A DNA stretch of 64,000 nt, from contig NC_090321.1 of NCBI RefSeq assembly GCF_040869045.1, forward strand, positions 74,619,183-74,683,182, in the 5' to 3' direction. A program made the translations under genes and the position numbers. The notes below the pieces were generated by a model. The model did no database searches and was not told the DNA's origin. It saw nothing but the letters and a program-made list of their open reading frames with translations. The stretch is from Eurosta solidaginis (taxonomy: Eukaryota > Arthropoda > Insecta > Diptera > Tephritidae). Positions within the stretch are counted from its first letter, which is position 1. Each line of letters begins with the position of its first letter. This document shows positions 10,268 through 20,923 of the stretch, one piece after another.

Positions 10268-12466
10268 ATGATATTGGCTGCAATATCTGCACAAACATCG
10301 ACAGTAGCATCAATGTCGTCGCAATTGGAATCCCAACTGGAAGCGCAAGAGGCACGTATAACAGAAATGTCATCACAAATATCTACCAACATTTCGTCAC
10401 AACTGGCATCTCAACTGGAATCCCAGGAGAACCGTATAACATCCAAGATGGAAACACAATTGGAAGAACAGAAAACACACATGGCGTCACAAATTGCAGA
10501 ACAATTAAAAGAACAAGAGGCACGCATAACATTACAGCTCGAAGCACAAGAAGAGCGTATCTCAACAAAGCTGGAGGCACAGGAAACAAAATTCTCATCG
10601 CAGCTGGAGGCTGTTAGTGAACGACAAGATAAAGTGGAGGCCGAGATGGATGATTTGAAAGATCGGATTCAGGAGTTACAACTGAACCGTCCAATCACTT
10701 CAACGTCTACTCTGAAGATAAAATCCCCAACGTTTGATGGTTCTGTTCCATTCCAGGTATTTAAGCTCCAATTTGAGAAGACGTCGGCAGCGAACAACTG
10801 GAATGCTGAAGATAAAGTTGCAGCTCTGTTCGTGGCATTGAAAGGGCCAGCAGCCGAAATCCTACAGACGATTCCCGAAGGAGCATTGATGGCCGCTGTC
10901 GAGAGACGTTATGGAAGCGAGCATAGGAAACAGATATTCCAAATTGAGTTGCAAAACCGCTACCAAAAAGCAAATGAGACATTGCAGGAGTTTGCTTCAG
11001 ATATTGAAAGATTGGCTCATCTTGCAAATGCGGACGCACCCGTGGAATATACTAAAATGGTAAAGATTCAGAGCTTTATAAATGGCATACGGGACGTCGA
11101 AACAAAGCGAGCTACATACGCATACCCAAAGCCAACATTCGCAGAAACGGTGTCAGAAGCTCTGATTCAGGAGACAGCGTCGCTTCTGTGCAAGCCAGTT
11201 TTCAAAGCACGTCGTGTGGAAGTAGAAAGGCCAGAGTGGGTAGACGCAATATTGGAGGCGCTGAAAGGATCGCAAAAGCGGAGTGAAAAAGTTATCAAAT
11301 GCTTCAAATGCGGGAACTCCGGTCACATTGCACGTCATTGCGATCTTGGTCCTAATAGTTCCAACAATGTGGGTGGCCGTAAATGCAAAGCTGGAGGAGA
11401 TGAGCAAGAGCGAGTAAGAGGTAGAGATCGAGAGCTAGATCCAGCTATTGAATGCCCTGTGATATCTATGTTGCAAGTTGGTAGAAAATCGAGCAGTCTT
11501 ACCATCAGAGGGAATGTGGATGGTAAACAGCGTGTACTTACTGTAGATACGGGGGCATCTCATTCCTTAATTCGATCTGACTTGGTCAACAGGAGAGTAA
11601 AAACGTTACCTGGAGCAAGGTTGCGTACGGTAACGGGCGAGTATAACCACGTCCAAGGAGAAGTGGTATGTGAGGTATTAATTGGAAAGGTCATGGTTCT
11701 ACACAAATTCATTGTGGCGGAGATTGTTGATGAAGTCATATTGGGAGTGGACTTCTTAGTTGACCATGACATCAGGATCGATATGCGGAGAAAGATTATG
11801 CGCTATAAGAACCAGGATATACTACTTAACTTCAGTTTGGAAAAAGGGTTCAGCAGTAAGCGAGTGCTGGTGGAGGAGATTCGACAGAGACCACGAAAGT
11901 CAAGGAAAGTAGATCCGGCAAAGGTTGATGGATCTAATGGGCCAAATAAAGCGAAATCAAAGGTACCTGCGAGAAAAGAACTGGCATTGACAAACCCTAA
12001 TGGACGCACTAAAACGACTGAAAGAATTTTCCAGGAAGAATGCAAGTGTGGTTTCAAGCCAGCGCGCACTACTGTTGTGAAACGTCAAGACGATACTGAT
12101 GATGCAAAGTCAATCCGTCAAGATCAAGCTCTGCGAAGTAGTTCTTCATTGACCAAGCAACAGTGTGCGAGGGAACGACCCAGGATAATGAGTAGTAAGA
12201 TGAATCACAGGTACGATAAGGAAACTAATTTGGAAGGTTTCCGGGAGGGAGATTTGGTACTGCTATACAACCCTCACCGGCGGAAAGGTGTTCCATCCAA
12301 ATATCGGTGCAGTTGGGAAGGCCCGTACAGAGTTGTGAAGACGATCAGTGATGTCATCTACCGCATACAAGCAATTGGGAAATCACGAAATAGAAGAGTG
12401 ATATATTTGGCGATGCTAGCAGCGTTTAGATCGAGAGATTTGTCTGATCGTGACGATCAGACTTAG
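10268..12466 (+). CDS. Gypsy B gag-protease fused to integrase C-terminus, copy 1
   Basis: A single open frame of about 732 residues from the first ATG. Residues 10-135 are glutamine- and glutamate-rich heptad-like repeats predicted to form a coiled coil. Residues about 150-330 are gag capsid-like (KSPTFDG, FASDIERLAHLA). A zinc knuckle CFKCGNSGHIARHC is near residue 345 and the protease motif DTGAS near 427. From about 640 to the end the sequence (FREGDLVLLYNP, WEGPYRVVK) is the C-terminal domain of a Ty3/gypsy integrase with the GPY/F motif. RT, RNase H and the catalytic integrase core have been deleted without breaking the frame. It can at most supply gag and protease. Confidence 0.88.
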   Translation: MILAAISAQTSTVASMSSQLESQLEAQEARITEMSSQISTNISSQLASQLESQENRITSKMETQLEEQKTHMASQIAEQLKEQEARITLQLEAQEERISTKLEAQETKFSSQLEAVSERQDKVEAEMDDLKDRIQELQLNRPITSTSTLKIKSPTFDGSVPFQVFKLQFEKTSAANNWNAEDKVAALFVALKGPAAEILQTIPEGALMAAVERRYGSEHRKQIFQIELQNRYQKANETLQEFASDIERLAHLANADAPVEYTKMVKIQSFINGIRDVETKRATYAYPKPTFAETVSEALIQETASLLCKPVFKARRVEVERPEWVDAILEALKGSQKRSEKVIKCFKCGNSGHIARHCDLGPNSSNNVGGRKCKAGGDEQERVRGRDRELDPAIECPVISMLQVGRKSSSLTIRGNVDGKQRVLTVDTGASHSLIRSDLVNRRVKTLPGARLRTVTGEYNHVQGEVVCEVLIGKVMVLHKFIVAEIVDEVILGVDFLVDHDIRIDMRRKIMRYKNQDILLNFSLEKGFSSKRVLVEEIRQRPRKSRKVDPAKVDGSNGPNKAKSKVPARKELALTNPNGRTKTTERIFQEECKCGFKPARTTVVKRQDDTDDAKSIRQDQALRSSSSLTKQQCARERPRIMSSKMNHRYDKETNLEGFREGDLVLLYNPHRRKGVPSKYRCSWEGPYRVVKTISDVIYRIQAIGKSRNRRVIYLAMLAAFRSRDLSDRDDQT

Positions 12467-12474
12467 GTGGGCAG

Positions 12475-13080
12475 TGTTACGAATATTAGCAAAACTAAGG
12501 GGTGCTGCTATCTCCAAGCCGATGCTAAGCAGTGACGTGAATTCACATCAATAATTCAATAATTATGTATCTACATAAACGAAACAATAATTGCGTCTAC
12601 ACATATGTACCATGTACGTATACGAGCAGCGGAGAATCAGTGCGCCAACACATGCATATATCTGAGATACTCCTGAAAGTATGCAATGAGAAAAGCTATA
12701 AAATCGTGCAATTGTAGTTACAGCTGAGAAGTTTGAGAGCTGAAGGACTAGTAGATTCTGGAAGCGCCTAGAAGATGCGAACGTTGAAATCCGACAGTAT
12801 AAAAGGCGGCAATTGTAGAGGCGCTAGAATTCAGTTTGATTTGAGATTTCGATTAAGACGCTATCTAGCGAGCAAGAGCAGTATTATTTTAAAAGTCAGT
12901 TTCATTTAAGCTATCAGTTTGGTTATTAAGCCAGCTAGTTGCAAAGTATAAGTGTTATTGTGAAGTACTTTAATAAAGGCCATTTTTCCATTATTCAATA
13001 TTGGAGTTATTTATTCAACAGTTTAGTGATACGAACTTAGCAAAAAGGCAAATAAGAGGATTTGCAGCAAATTCGTTACA
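12475..13080 (+). repeat. Gypsy B 3' LTR, copy 1
   Basis: TGTTACGAAT to ATTCGTTACA, 606 bp, preceded by the purine-rich AGGTGGGCAG as possible polypurine tract and followed by the ATAT duplication. It lacks about 10 bp present in the 5' LTR (around 9747) and differs at more than 20 sites. Confidence 0.92.
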
Positions 13081-13605
13081 ATATGTTTCAGTGCATCCGA
13101 AAACTGCTTTACTTTTTTTTCGAATTTTTTTTTCGGAGCAGCTTGGGCGAAGACCATATGGCCAAAGTAGTATAGCGTCATCTAGTTCATTTTCAAATAC
13201 TAATAGATTTTGTTTATCTGCGCTTCGGAGGGGCCACAATAGAGGTGGATGTTTGGCGCATACACCGATGGTTCCAAAGTAGTGGGAGGAGTAAGGTATG
13301 CGGTATAACGGATCTAAACAGATCCCACAAGCTGTCAGATCACTGTATCCCCCTGGATACATTCATATTTGCAATAAGATTCTCTTCTTGTAGGTGAGGT
13401 TAAGTCGGGTTGAATAAACTATGCCTTTCGCTGGTAACCACTTGCGTTCCTAGTTAAATAGCAGGCGTATTCTGGTGATATTAATATTATAGGCCTTAAG
13501 TTTAGTCCTTTGTCTATTTGGCCATCACGGTTAACAGCGAAAGTAAGGGCAGCCTAGAAGCCCAACTTTGAATCACTTTTGCCCACAATTGCTGCTTGAA
13601 CTGAG
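13081..13605. other. Unassigned sequence with no recognised gene
   Basis: Short frames on both strands (13001-13282 plus, 13015-13362 minus) overlap the LTR end and show no known motif. I see no terminal repeats. The copy 2 counterpart is at 43324-43848. Confidence 0.45.
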
Positions 13606-14977
13606 TACACTGATATAAATGGTGCTAGTAAAATCAACAAATCTGTTCTGTTGTTCTTGATTTGACGGAGATTCGGTGAAATTGATCGAATTATGGTTAA
13701 TTCGAACGAGTTCTTTGTCAAGTGAACAAATTAGTTAAGTCATTTCAACAGAAGAGAAATTGTCGTTCTTAAGTTAACAAAATTCTGTAAAATTGACAGA
13801 TTCCTAATCAATCTAACTGATTTTTCTGTTAACACAACGGATCTTACAAGTAATTTCAACAGTCAATGCATGAGCAAATTTCAAAGAGAATTTTACGCTC
13901 ACTGCGCTCTCTACTTCGTACTTATGACGATGATGCCACTTGTTATTGCTCCCTCTTGTTGCAAAAGTTTCGTTTGAACGAACATGATTTTTCCAAAATT
14001 AGTAAGATTTTGTTCAAGTTTTTACGAATTTTCACTCACGCGAACGAATCTAATAAGATAACAAAAAATATCCTTTTTTAATGTTAATGTTTCCGACAGC
14101 ATAAAAGTTTGAGTTGTTTTGGAATCGTTTCAAAATAAAGTGTTACGAGAATTAAACTTGCCGAATTACAGGTATAGTTACTCCAATGGTTAATTACCTT
14201 CCAGAGATTTCCTTTTTTTAATTTTCTATAGCTTGCAAGTTCTCTATTTAAAATGTTATGTCAAACATTTATACTACAAGTTTTGTTCGAAAAAATCACG
14301 TGTGGCAACTCTACATGCGAGAGAAGAAATTGAGAATAAGCAGTAAAATGGCACGCGGCGAAGTTCAAAACTATAAATTAGGCAACATACTTTCGTACAA
14401 AGCTTTCGATGGTGATTCGGAACAAGTTTTGTTTATTTGAATTCAGATTTAAGTTATTATTATTTTAATTAATATTACTAAATATAACAATAAAATCATT
14501 AGAAATGAAATGTACTTATGTGTAATTTATACAAATAAAAAAAACTACGTAAGTTTAAAAATATATTTATCCGGCTTTTATATTTTCCTCAGGTATTAAT
14601 GTCATAGGTATGAACAGAAAACTATGTTGATGTAAAAGTTTACGCTATTAATGTAGAAAAAAACAGAAATATCTGTTATTTCAACAGATTTCACTGTCAG
14701 TATCATTTCGACAATAAACACTGTTAATTTAACAGTTTACGCTGGTTATTTCGAATGAACAGAAATCTCTTTCATATTAACAGTTTTGATTAGTATTCTT
14801 AGAGCGACAGTAATAATTGTTAATTTAACAAAACTATGGGTAAAGTATAATGAAACAACTTTTTTTGTTTATTTGACCACTAAAACGGTCTTGTTGCGAT
14901 GGATAAATATTGACAGAAATTTCGGCTGAATTGACCCGTATTTCCGTTGATTTTACCAGTCTTTTTCTTTGAGTGTA
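13606..14977. mobile_element. TACACT-ended inverted-repeat element, ACAGA type, copy 1
   Basis: The left end TACACTGATATAAATGG and the right end (complement TACACTCAAAGAAAAAGA) both continue into TAGTAAAATCAAC-like sequence. The interior is full of AACAGA, CTGTTAA and their complements, including a near-perfect palindrome ACTGTTAATTTAACAGT near 14720. The two small frames inside (13866-14081, 14258-14440) are not recognisable. It shares its end design with 8356-9298. Confidence 0.6.
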
Positions 14978-14985
14978 CGCAATTG

Positions 14986-15385
14986 AAAAAAAAAATCATA
15001 CTCTACAAGTCAGTTATCGTACCCGTCCTGCTATATGGGGCAGAAGCATGGACCATGACAACGGCGGATGAAGCGGCTTTGGGAGGGTTCGAGAGAAAAG
15101 TTCTTCGAAAGATTTATGGACCTCTACGCGTTGGCGATGGCGAGTACCGAAGAAGATTTAATGATGAGCTATATGCAGACATCAACATATTCCAGCGAAT
15201 TAAAATGCAACGGCTGCGCTGGCTAGGCCATGTTATGCGAATGAAAGATGATGCTCCGGCCAAGAAAGTGTTTCTATCGGAACCTGCCTATAGAAGCAGA
15301 GGTAGAGGGCGGCCTTCACTCCTTGGACCAGGTGGAAACTCCCTTGGTGTGACCAATTGGCGCCGGTTGGCGGAGCGAGGGTGGA
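14986..15385 (+). pseudogene. RTE-like non-LTR element, C-terminal RT fragment, copy 1
   Basis: The frame reads LYGAEAWTM, FERKVLRKIYGPL, RLRWLGHVMRM and SRGRGRPSL, the segment that follows the RT domain in RTE-type elements, then VTNWRRLAER. An internal loss near 15330 removes the PLRWKDQVENDL part seen in the 27.3-kb fragment. 5' truncated; the continuation after 15385 belongs to a different repeat. Confidence 0.75.
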
Positions 15386-15560
15386 CTGCCCCTCGGCAGT
15401 GTTTGGCAAGCACTCGGAGTGTATTTTTAGTCGGCATAAAATATGTAGGTCCCGCCCCGCTAATTTAAAAGGAGCACGACGCAAATTGGAAGAGAAGCTC
15501 GGGCTTAAATCTCTTCGGAGGTCATCGCGCCTTTCATTAATTAATTTTTTTAACGTCTTC
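15386..15560 (+). repeat. Dispersed repeat fragment joined to the RTE piece
   Basis: From GGGTGGACTGCCCCTCGGC to the T-rich end near 15555 the sequence is unrelated to the RTE body. It contains CACGACGCAAATTGGAAGAG and looks like the 3' end of another non-LTR family; the family name is not certain. The joint suggests one element inserted into, or recombined with, the other. Confidence 0.5.
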
Positions 15561-16110
15561 TATCGGCGAACAACGACCGTATAAGTCAGTCATCATACCT
15601 GTCCTGATATAAGTTTATCGCTGAATGAAGAACTCAGAAAAGTAACACTGCTGCAACACCTGTTGCTCGAACATACCCTTACTCGAATATGAACATAGTG
15701 ACACGATATAAAGCCCAACGGCTTCACTGGCTGGGCTACTGGCGCTTCGACACCGTCTTTTTATCAGCAGTTTAGAAATTAGAAGAACGTCACTATGTTA
15801 CGAAAAAAAATGAGGAAAGACTTGATGTGTCCAGTTGGTGTCGGTTATAAATGATAAACTTACCTGGTCAACTTCAGTGAATACCATTTACATTTGTTGG
15901 CAATTTTTTCTACAACATGTGTTCCACATTTCCAATATGGATAATCTAATCCAGCTCTCGCTATGCTTGTGAGTACACCATGAAGTAATTTTTTGGAAAG
16001 TACTCTCCCGCTAGTATTTCATGGAGTATTCAGAAACCAACTCTCAGCTGGAGTAGATGATACTGCCCTAAAAATGTCAATGTAAATTAGACTTTTTTTT
16101 TATTAATGAG
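15561..16110. other. Degraded RTE-like and unassigned sequence
   Basis: CAGTCATCATACCTGTCCTG near 15586 resembles the RTE segment at 15011 but is full of changes. The rest shows nothing recognisable. Confidence 0.4.
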
Positions 16111-16245
16111 GTGTGGAGTACCCTGATAATACGTAACAGAAGGAACCAGGTTGAAAACGATCTTAGTACTTTTGGTGTTTGCAACTGGCACCGAGAAGCG
16201 CATCGAAGAAGCGACTGGAACGATTTGTTTCTCGGCCAGAACCAG
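16111..16245 (+). pseudogene. RTE-like element, extreme C-terminus, copy 1
   Basis: NQVENDLSTFGVCNWHREA matches KDQVENDLNSLSVTNWRRLA from the fragment at 27294-27730. Only about 40 residues remain. Confidence 0.6.
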
Positions 16246-16248
16246 CAT

Positions 16249-16383
16249 GGCTTGGCTGAATGTGTTTTTGTAACAGTTCAAAGCTATGAAGAGAATTACA
16301 GGTTATAATCGAAATATCTGTCACCTTGTCCGTCCTGATGTCACGCTGTTTCAAATTTTCCCAAATTATTAAATAAATTAAAA
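16249..16383 (+). mobile_element. SINE-like fragment, copy 1
   Basis: TTGGCTGAATGTG resembles a Pol III A box; the B-box part is lost, and the body (GAAGAGAATTACAGG through CCCAAATTATTAAATAAATT) is a diverged version of the body of the element at 55610-56017. Confidence 0.6.
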
Positions 16384-16426
16384 TAAGAAAATGCTTTACA
16401 AAATGTTTCAACTAAGGTCCTGTTTT

Positions 16427-16640
16427 TCAGTGCGAGTTTAAACTCCAGTTAGAGTTGACTAGCCACTTTATTTGATAACATTAAATTTCGCTGCTCATTT
16501 TAGGCCCGGTTTTTCAGGAGTGGGTTAAGCTAAGCTCTAGTCAAATAAAACTTCAGCTAAACTACAGAGCTGTTTTTCAGTCACAGTTTAAGAACGCCTT
16601 TGGAGTAGGCTTTTTGTACCACATCATTGGTGTTTTATTA
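16427..16640. repeat. MITE fragments of the TTTTTCAGTGCGAG family
   Basis: Two or three ends of this family (GTTTTTCAGTGCGAGTTTAA at 16425, GGTTTTTCAGGAGTGGG at 16509, GTTTTTCAGTCACAG at 16573) lie together. The better preserved copy with both ends is at 26486-26643. Confidence 0.5.
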
Positions 16641-17030
16641 TCTAGATAATTTGTAGATACGTTAATACCTTTACCCAAAACACATGGAAAAATATTTCTC
16701 CAGAAATATATATCTAGTTTGGAGTTGATGATGTTGCTGGGAATGACGTTGCATTCCCTAATTCTTCTTTAGCCTGATAGTTCATAAGTTGAAATTCAAC
16801 ATCATTTTCCAATCACTACCCAACCTTTGAGAAATTTTTAGTGCTCGAGTTGATCTCCAACGTCATTCTCAAATGTTTTTTCTATCCCGCACATTTTTCC
16901 AGCTGATATCATACATTATATGTATATCGAGTTGAGGTGGGGTTGAAAAAAAAAATTGTCTCCAAAAACCTTATTATGATTTAGTAAATAATACACCTAG
17001 AATGTTGAAATTTTACGTGTGGACTGATAT
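16641..17030. other. Unassigned AT-rich sequence
   Basis: No coding frame or clear repeat structure is visible here. Confidence 0.4.
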
Positions 17031-17640
17031 TGAGACTCTTGATAAACAAATTTTAAAATTGGCGTGGCACCGCCCACGTGGGATAAAATCAATTTTACAA
17101 ATATTAATAATCATAAATCAAAAATCGTTAAACCTATCGTAACAAAATTCGGCAGAGAGGTTGCCTTTATTATAAGGAATGCTTTGAAGAAAAATTAACG
17201 ATATCGGTTAAGGACCACGCCCACTTTTATATAAAAGATTTTTAAAAGGGTTGCGGACGAATAAAATAAGCTATATCTTTGCAAAAAAGAACTTTATATC
17301 AATGGTATTTCATTTCTCAAGTGGATTTATAATAATAAATAGAAAAAAATTCAAATTTAAAAAATGGGGCGTGGCCCCGCCTCTTTTATGACTAAGAAAT
17401 TGTCTATGTTTCGGGAGCCATAACTCGATTAACGGATCGTAATAAAATTGGGTATACAAATTTTCCCTATAGCAAGAAATATTTCTAGATGAGATCGGTT
17501 AAAGACCACGCCCACTTTTGTATAAAAGATTTTTAAAAGGGTCGTAGACGAAAATCATAAGTTAAATCTTAGCGAAAAATAGTTTTGTACCAATCGTATT
17601 TTTATTGTTCTGTTATATCTTTATTTTAAAATAAACAGTA
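17031..17640. repeat. Direct repeats with CCACGCCCACTTT core
   Basis: Two units about 300 bases apart (near 17213 and 17503) share GGTTAA.GACCACGCCCACTTTT, TATAAAAGATTTTTAAAAGGG and surrounding sequence; GGCGTGGCACCGCCCAC (17060) and GGGGCGTGGCCCCGCC (17365) precede each. This is noncoding dispersed repeat sequence, possibly related to the Helitrons to the right, which contain GTGCCACGCCCC. Confidence 0.55.
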
Positions 17641-17950
17641 GGGAAATCCCCATATCTGAAGGAAAGCTGCATTATTACTTATTTTAAACGAAAAATAGTT
17701 CAGAATAGAACCATATGTATATGTATTATTGCGCAGCCTTGTAACACTATTAAGCACACAAAACAAACAACAGCATTTCAAGTGTACAGCTGAGTATGTA
17801 ATATTCGGTTTCGCCCGAACTTAGACTTCCATACTTTTTTCAACTTGTGACAGCATATTTTGCCAAGTAAAAAATTTCATTTTTGCTGAGAACGCTATGA
17901 TTCTCAAGTTGAGCTACTGTTTCGAAACAACTCTTGAGACTTTAGAAGTA

Positions 17951-19613
17951 CTAGCTTATGCCCGTGGGGTTTACCCCACGTTACTATAAAAATATGCAGG
18001 CTACGCGTAACTGGCCATGGGTAAAACATGACTTGGTAAAATTAACTTCTGCTACAGCTAATGACTGTTGTTGTATGATATATTCATATTTGTAACAGGC
18101 TGACAATTGGGGTGCGGAAGCTCTGAAGCTATAAAGGTTTGTATTGCGCTCATCAATCCCTTAATTCGCAGCTAATGATCGTCCTTGTGCTTCATTGATA
18201 GGAATAGGAAATTTGAGGTATTTAAAATTGAAAAGACAAATCTATCGGTATCAATGGAATCCTTGGCTTTAAACTTTTTTGTTTTCGAAATTTTCCGATA
18301 AAATGAATTGCTTCAATGACATTTTGTGATGAAAAGCCTTGTACCACTACATAAGCGTGGAGAATCGAAATAACGAAGCATAAATATTATGATATTATGG
18401 GCCCTTTTTTAAGGATCAATCGATGAGGAGAAATTTCTAATGGCTCAAAAGAGCTCAATCGGATATGCACAGGTTGGGACTCTTCCACGACTGTTAATAA
18501 ATCGATGTTGTCTTAGTTCTAGTGATATTAACATCCTCATTTAAAGGTGCCTAAAATGCCTTTTCTCAAAGCCATTTATAGTTTGTAAATATATATTCAA
18601 TATTTGGAAGGACTATTAGATATTAAAGCTTCAGGTGATGTCATAATTTCTCAAAAACTTGGAGGAAAAGAAATTAAATCTGTTAGTAAAGAAATAGGAA
18701 TTTTGCCATAATTAATTTCAAGAAGTTGATTAGCAAAAGCTGCTGCTAAAGAGTTTCCTCCAAAATGCCCTCTCATATTTCTAAAGAGAGTAAATTGTTG
18801 TACGTAAAGCTGTCTATATACGAAAAAGCACGCATTTACTTCAACATCGGCTGTTCCAGCAAGTAACAGGAAAGCACCACCTTTGGGATGATAATTACAC
18901 CTTAAATTCTTAAGGGTTCGGTCTAAAACTTGCAGCGACTGTTTATGAGTCATGGTGCACACATCGCACACCCTCACTTAGGCCTGACCGTTTGCTTATG
19001 TTGGACATCGGTGTATCAGATGTTTGCAGACAGTGGCCATTTAAATGCGGAGTCCACCACACAAAGGGTATCCGCGGTATTTGAGAAAGCAACTGCCATA
19101 GTGATTTCTCTTTTTGCTCTTACATCAAATAATATCAAATTAAACAGAAATGTTTTTTTCCGGTTCCTCCAGGCGTATCCAAGAATACCGTCCCTAAAGA
19201 TAACATAAAAGAATACTAAAGGAATAACAGCCAAACCAAACTCTGCAATCAAACTTTACGTGTTGAAATAACCTAAGTTTTTAAGGCAGCCATAGTTCGA
19301 AAGTCGCATTTGTTTTTTTTTTTATTCCATATATTACTGATGCTGTTAGCACTTAACGTCATATAGCTCCTTACCAATTTTCATTATTCCATTTGTGTGG
19401 GAGGTGCCACGCCCCTTCTTACTAACCACTTATTTTCTTAGTGGTGTTAGGGATTGGTCCAATTTAACTCTTTACTGGATTTCAATGTTCTTGCATGAAT
19501 ACTTCCAGAAGGAACGTATAGCCAAATTTGGTGATGATTGAAGTATGGGAAAAACGTTTCCATAGCGAACATACATACATACACACAGAATTTGATTTTT
19601 ATATATATGTAGA
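17951..19613 (-). mobile_element. Helitron with degenerate helicase, copy 1
   Basis: On the minus strand the element begins TCTACATATATATAAAAATC directly after an A, and ends with a hairpin CGTGGGGTAAACCCCACG, then GGCATAAG and CTAG, followed by T. A 3' hairpin a few bases before CTRR, a 5' TC, and insertion between A and T without duplication are the hallmarks of Helitrons. It is 1663 bp and carries only a helicase fragment (18651-19130) and no Rep domain, so it is non-autonomous. Confidence 0.85.
18651..19130 (-). pseudogene. Helitron PIF1-type helicase fragment, copy 1
   Basis: The minus-strand frame 18977-18651 reads VCDVCTMTHKQSLQVLDRTL, GGAFLLLAG, FRNMRG and GKIPISLL, matching the order of conserved PIF1-like helicase segments of Helitrons (Walker B, the LDRTLQDLR helix, LLAGD, NMR). 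The Walker B pair expected as DE reads DV here, and after LLAG several residues (the DFRQ.LPV region) are lost. Upstream, in another frame, VVDSAFKWPL resembles the segment that precedes Walker B. It cannot be active. Confidence 0.7.
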
Positions 19614-19659
19614 TAGACTGAAGCTAACAAATTTTTTTAAACGGCGGCAGATTACTAAA

Positions 19660-19880
19660 CGTCCAAACGGAATAACAGCCAAACTTAACAATGCAGTCAA
19701 ACTTTAGGTGTTAAAATAACCTAAGTTTGTACGGCAGCCATAGTTCTGAAAAATCCCATTTGTAGGGAAGGTGCCATGCCCCTTTTCCCCAAATTCCACA
19801 TTTTACTGGAGGTGTTAGGACATAATGTCATATAGCTCCTTACCAATTTTCATTATCCTACCAAAGTAAAGTACAAAAAT
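19660..19880 (-). repeat. Helitron-derived partial duplicate
   Basis: GGAATAACAGCCAAAC, ACCTAAGTTTGTACGGCAGCC and GTCATATAGCTCCTTACC repeat the Helitron interior at 19220-19440 with moderate divergence. It has no ends of its own. Confidence 0.55.
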
Positions 19881-20277
19881 ATAAAGCTTACATATATTGG
19901 AGAAAAAAATAGTAATAATATAATCATTTGTCATCTGTAAGACACTATTAGTCAAAACAAATATTTTACCAATTATTGATAATATCAGTTGGCAATTGTT
20001 GGGTAATCAGTTCTCAACTTGGACGGAGACAAAATCCACCCATAGAATTCATGATAGTTCTGGCGGAAAATATGATAGCTGAAGGGAAGGAGAGATCAGC
20101 AGTTCGTCGAAGTGGCATGGCTGGGAGAAAAATGAAGCTAGCCGCAAGTCACCTACCTACCCCAAACCCTAGGCGAATGCGTTGCACAGGCTATGCGGAA
20201 TAAAAGAATGAAAGAAGAACCAAGACGATATGCGAAGAATGCGAACTTCCTTTCTGCAAGGATCTCTTCGCACCATA

Positions 20278-20720
20278 TCTATATATATAAAAATGAAATG
20301 ATGTTCGTTCCTGTCCGCTACTAGGCCAATTTTATTCGTTCTTTTTTCATATTATAGGGATCAAACAGGGGAAGGCTTTTAGCAAAAAAAAATTAAAAAA
20401 AAATTTCTAGGGTCTTGAGATATAGGTCAAAACGTGGACCCGGATAACCCTACGATGTGTTTGTATAATATGGGTATCAAATGGAAGCTTCTGATGAGTA
20501 CTTTAATATGGGTGCTTTTCGTACCCCTAGGTGACTAGGGTCTCGAGATATAGGCCAAAGTGTGGACCAGGGTACCCCAAGGATGTGTTTATACAATATG
20601 GATATCAAATGAAAGCTGTTGATGTCTACATCCAGAGATATGCAGTATGATATATTCCATTTGTATGGGAGGTGTCACGGCCCCTTTTAGATTTCGGTTA
20701 TATTTTAAGTATCTTGATAT
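20278..20720 (+). mobile_element. Second Helitron-like element, 5' end and body, copy 1
   Basis: TCTATATATATAAAAATG preceded by A is a typical insect Helitron 5' start, on the plus strand. The body contains two tandem units of GGGTCT.GAGATATAGG.CAAA and ATGGATATCAAATG-type sequence (20405 and 20545). A hairpin-CTRR 3' end was not found, so the right limit is approximate. Confidence 0.55.
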
Positions 20721-20923
20721 AATGAATAATAACCACTTTTTTCCATATATATAGGTAGGTGTACGTTGCAGTTTTGTACTAAAAACCTGAAGGAAAAGAG
20801 GTAATATGGTTATCAGAGCTAAGCTAGACGTTATTTTGAGTTTTATAAAACCGTTCCACTGCATTTATTTTCTTCCGGAATAATTGAGGAAAAAGTAAGG
20901 TTTCTTCAGAAAACTTCTATAAT

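Larger units (their letters stand above)
9374..13080 (+). mobile_element. Gypsy B LTR retrotransposon, internal-deletion derivative, copy 1
   Basis: Two LTRs (9374-9988, 12475-13080) enclose a SAP frame, gag, protease and the C-terminal end of integrase; RT, RNase H and the integrase core are absent. ATAT at 9370-9373 and 13081-13084 is the 4-bp target duplication. The two LTRs differ at more than 20 positions and by a 10-bp deletion, far more than the two genomic copies differ from each other, so this insertion is older than the duplication. The remaining frame is open, so it could have spread as a non-autonomous element. Confidence 0.93.

Noticed and set aside
17365..17380. GGGGCGTGGCCCCGCC as a GC-box promoter
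   Set aside because: It is part of a dispersed noncoding repeat seen twice nearby and no gene start follows.
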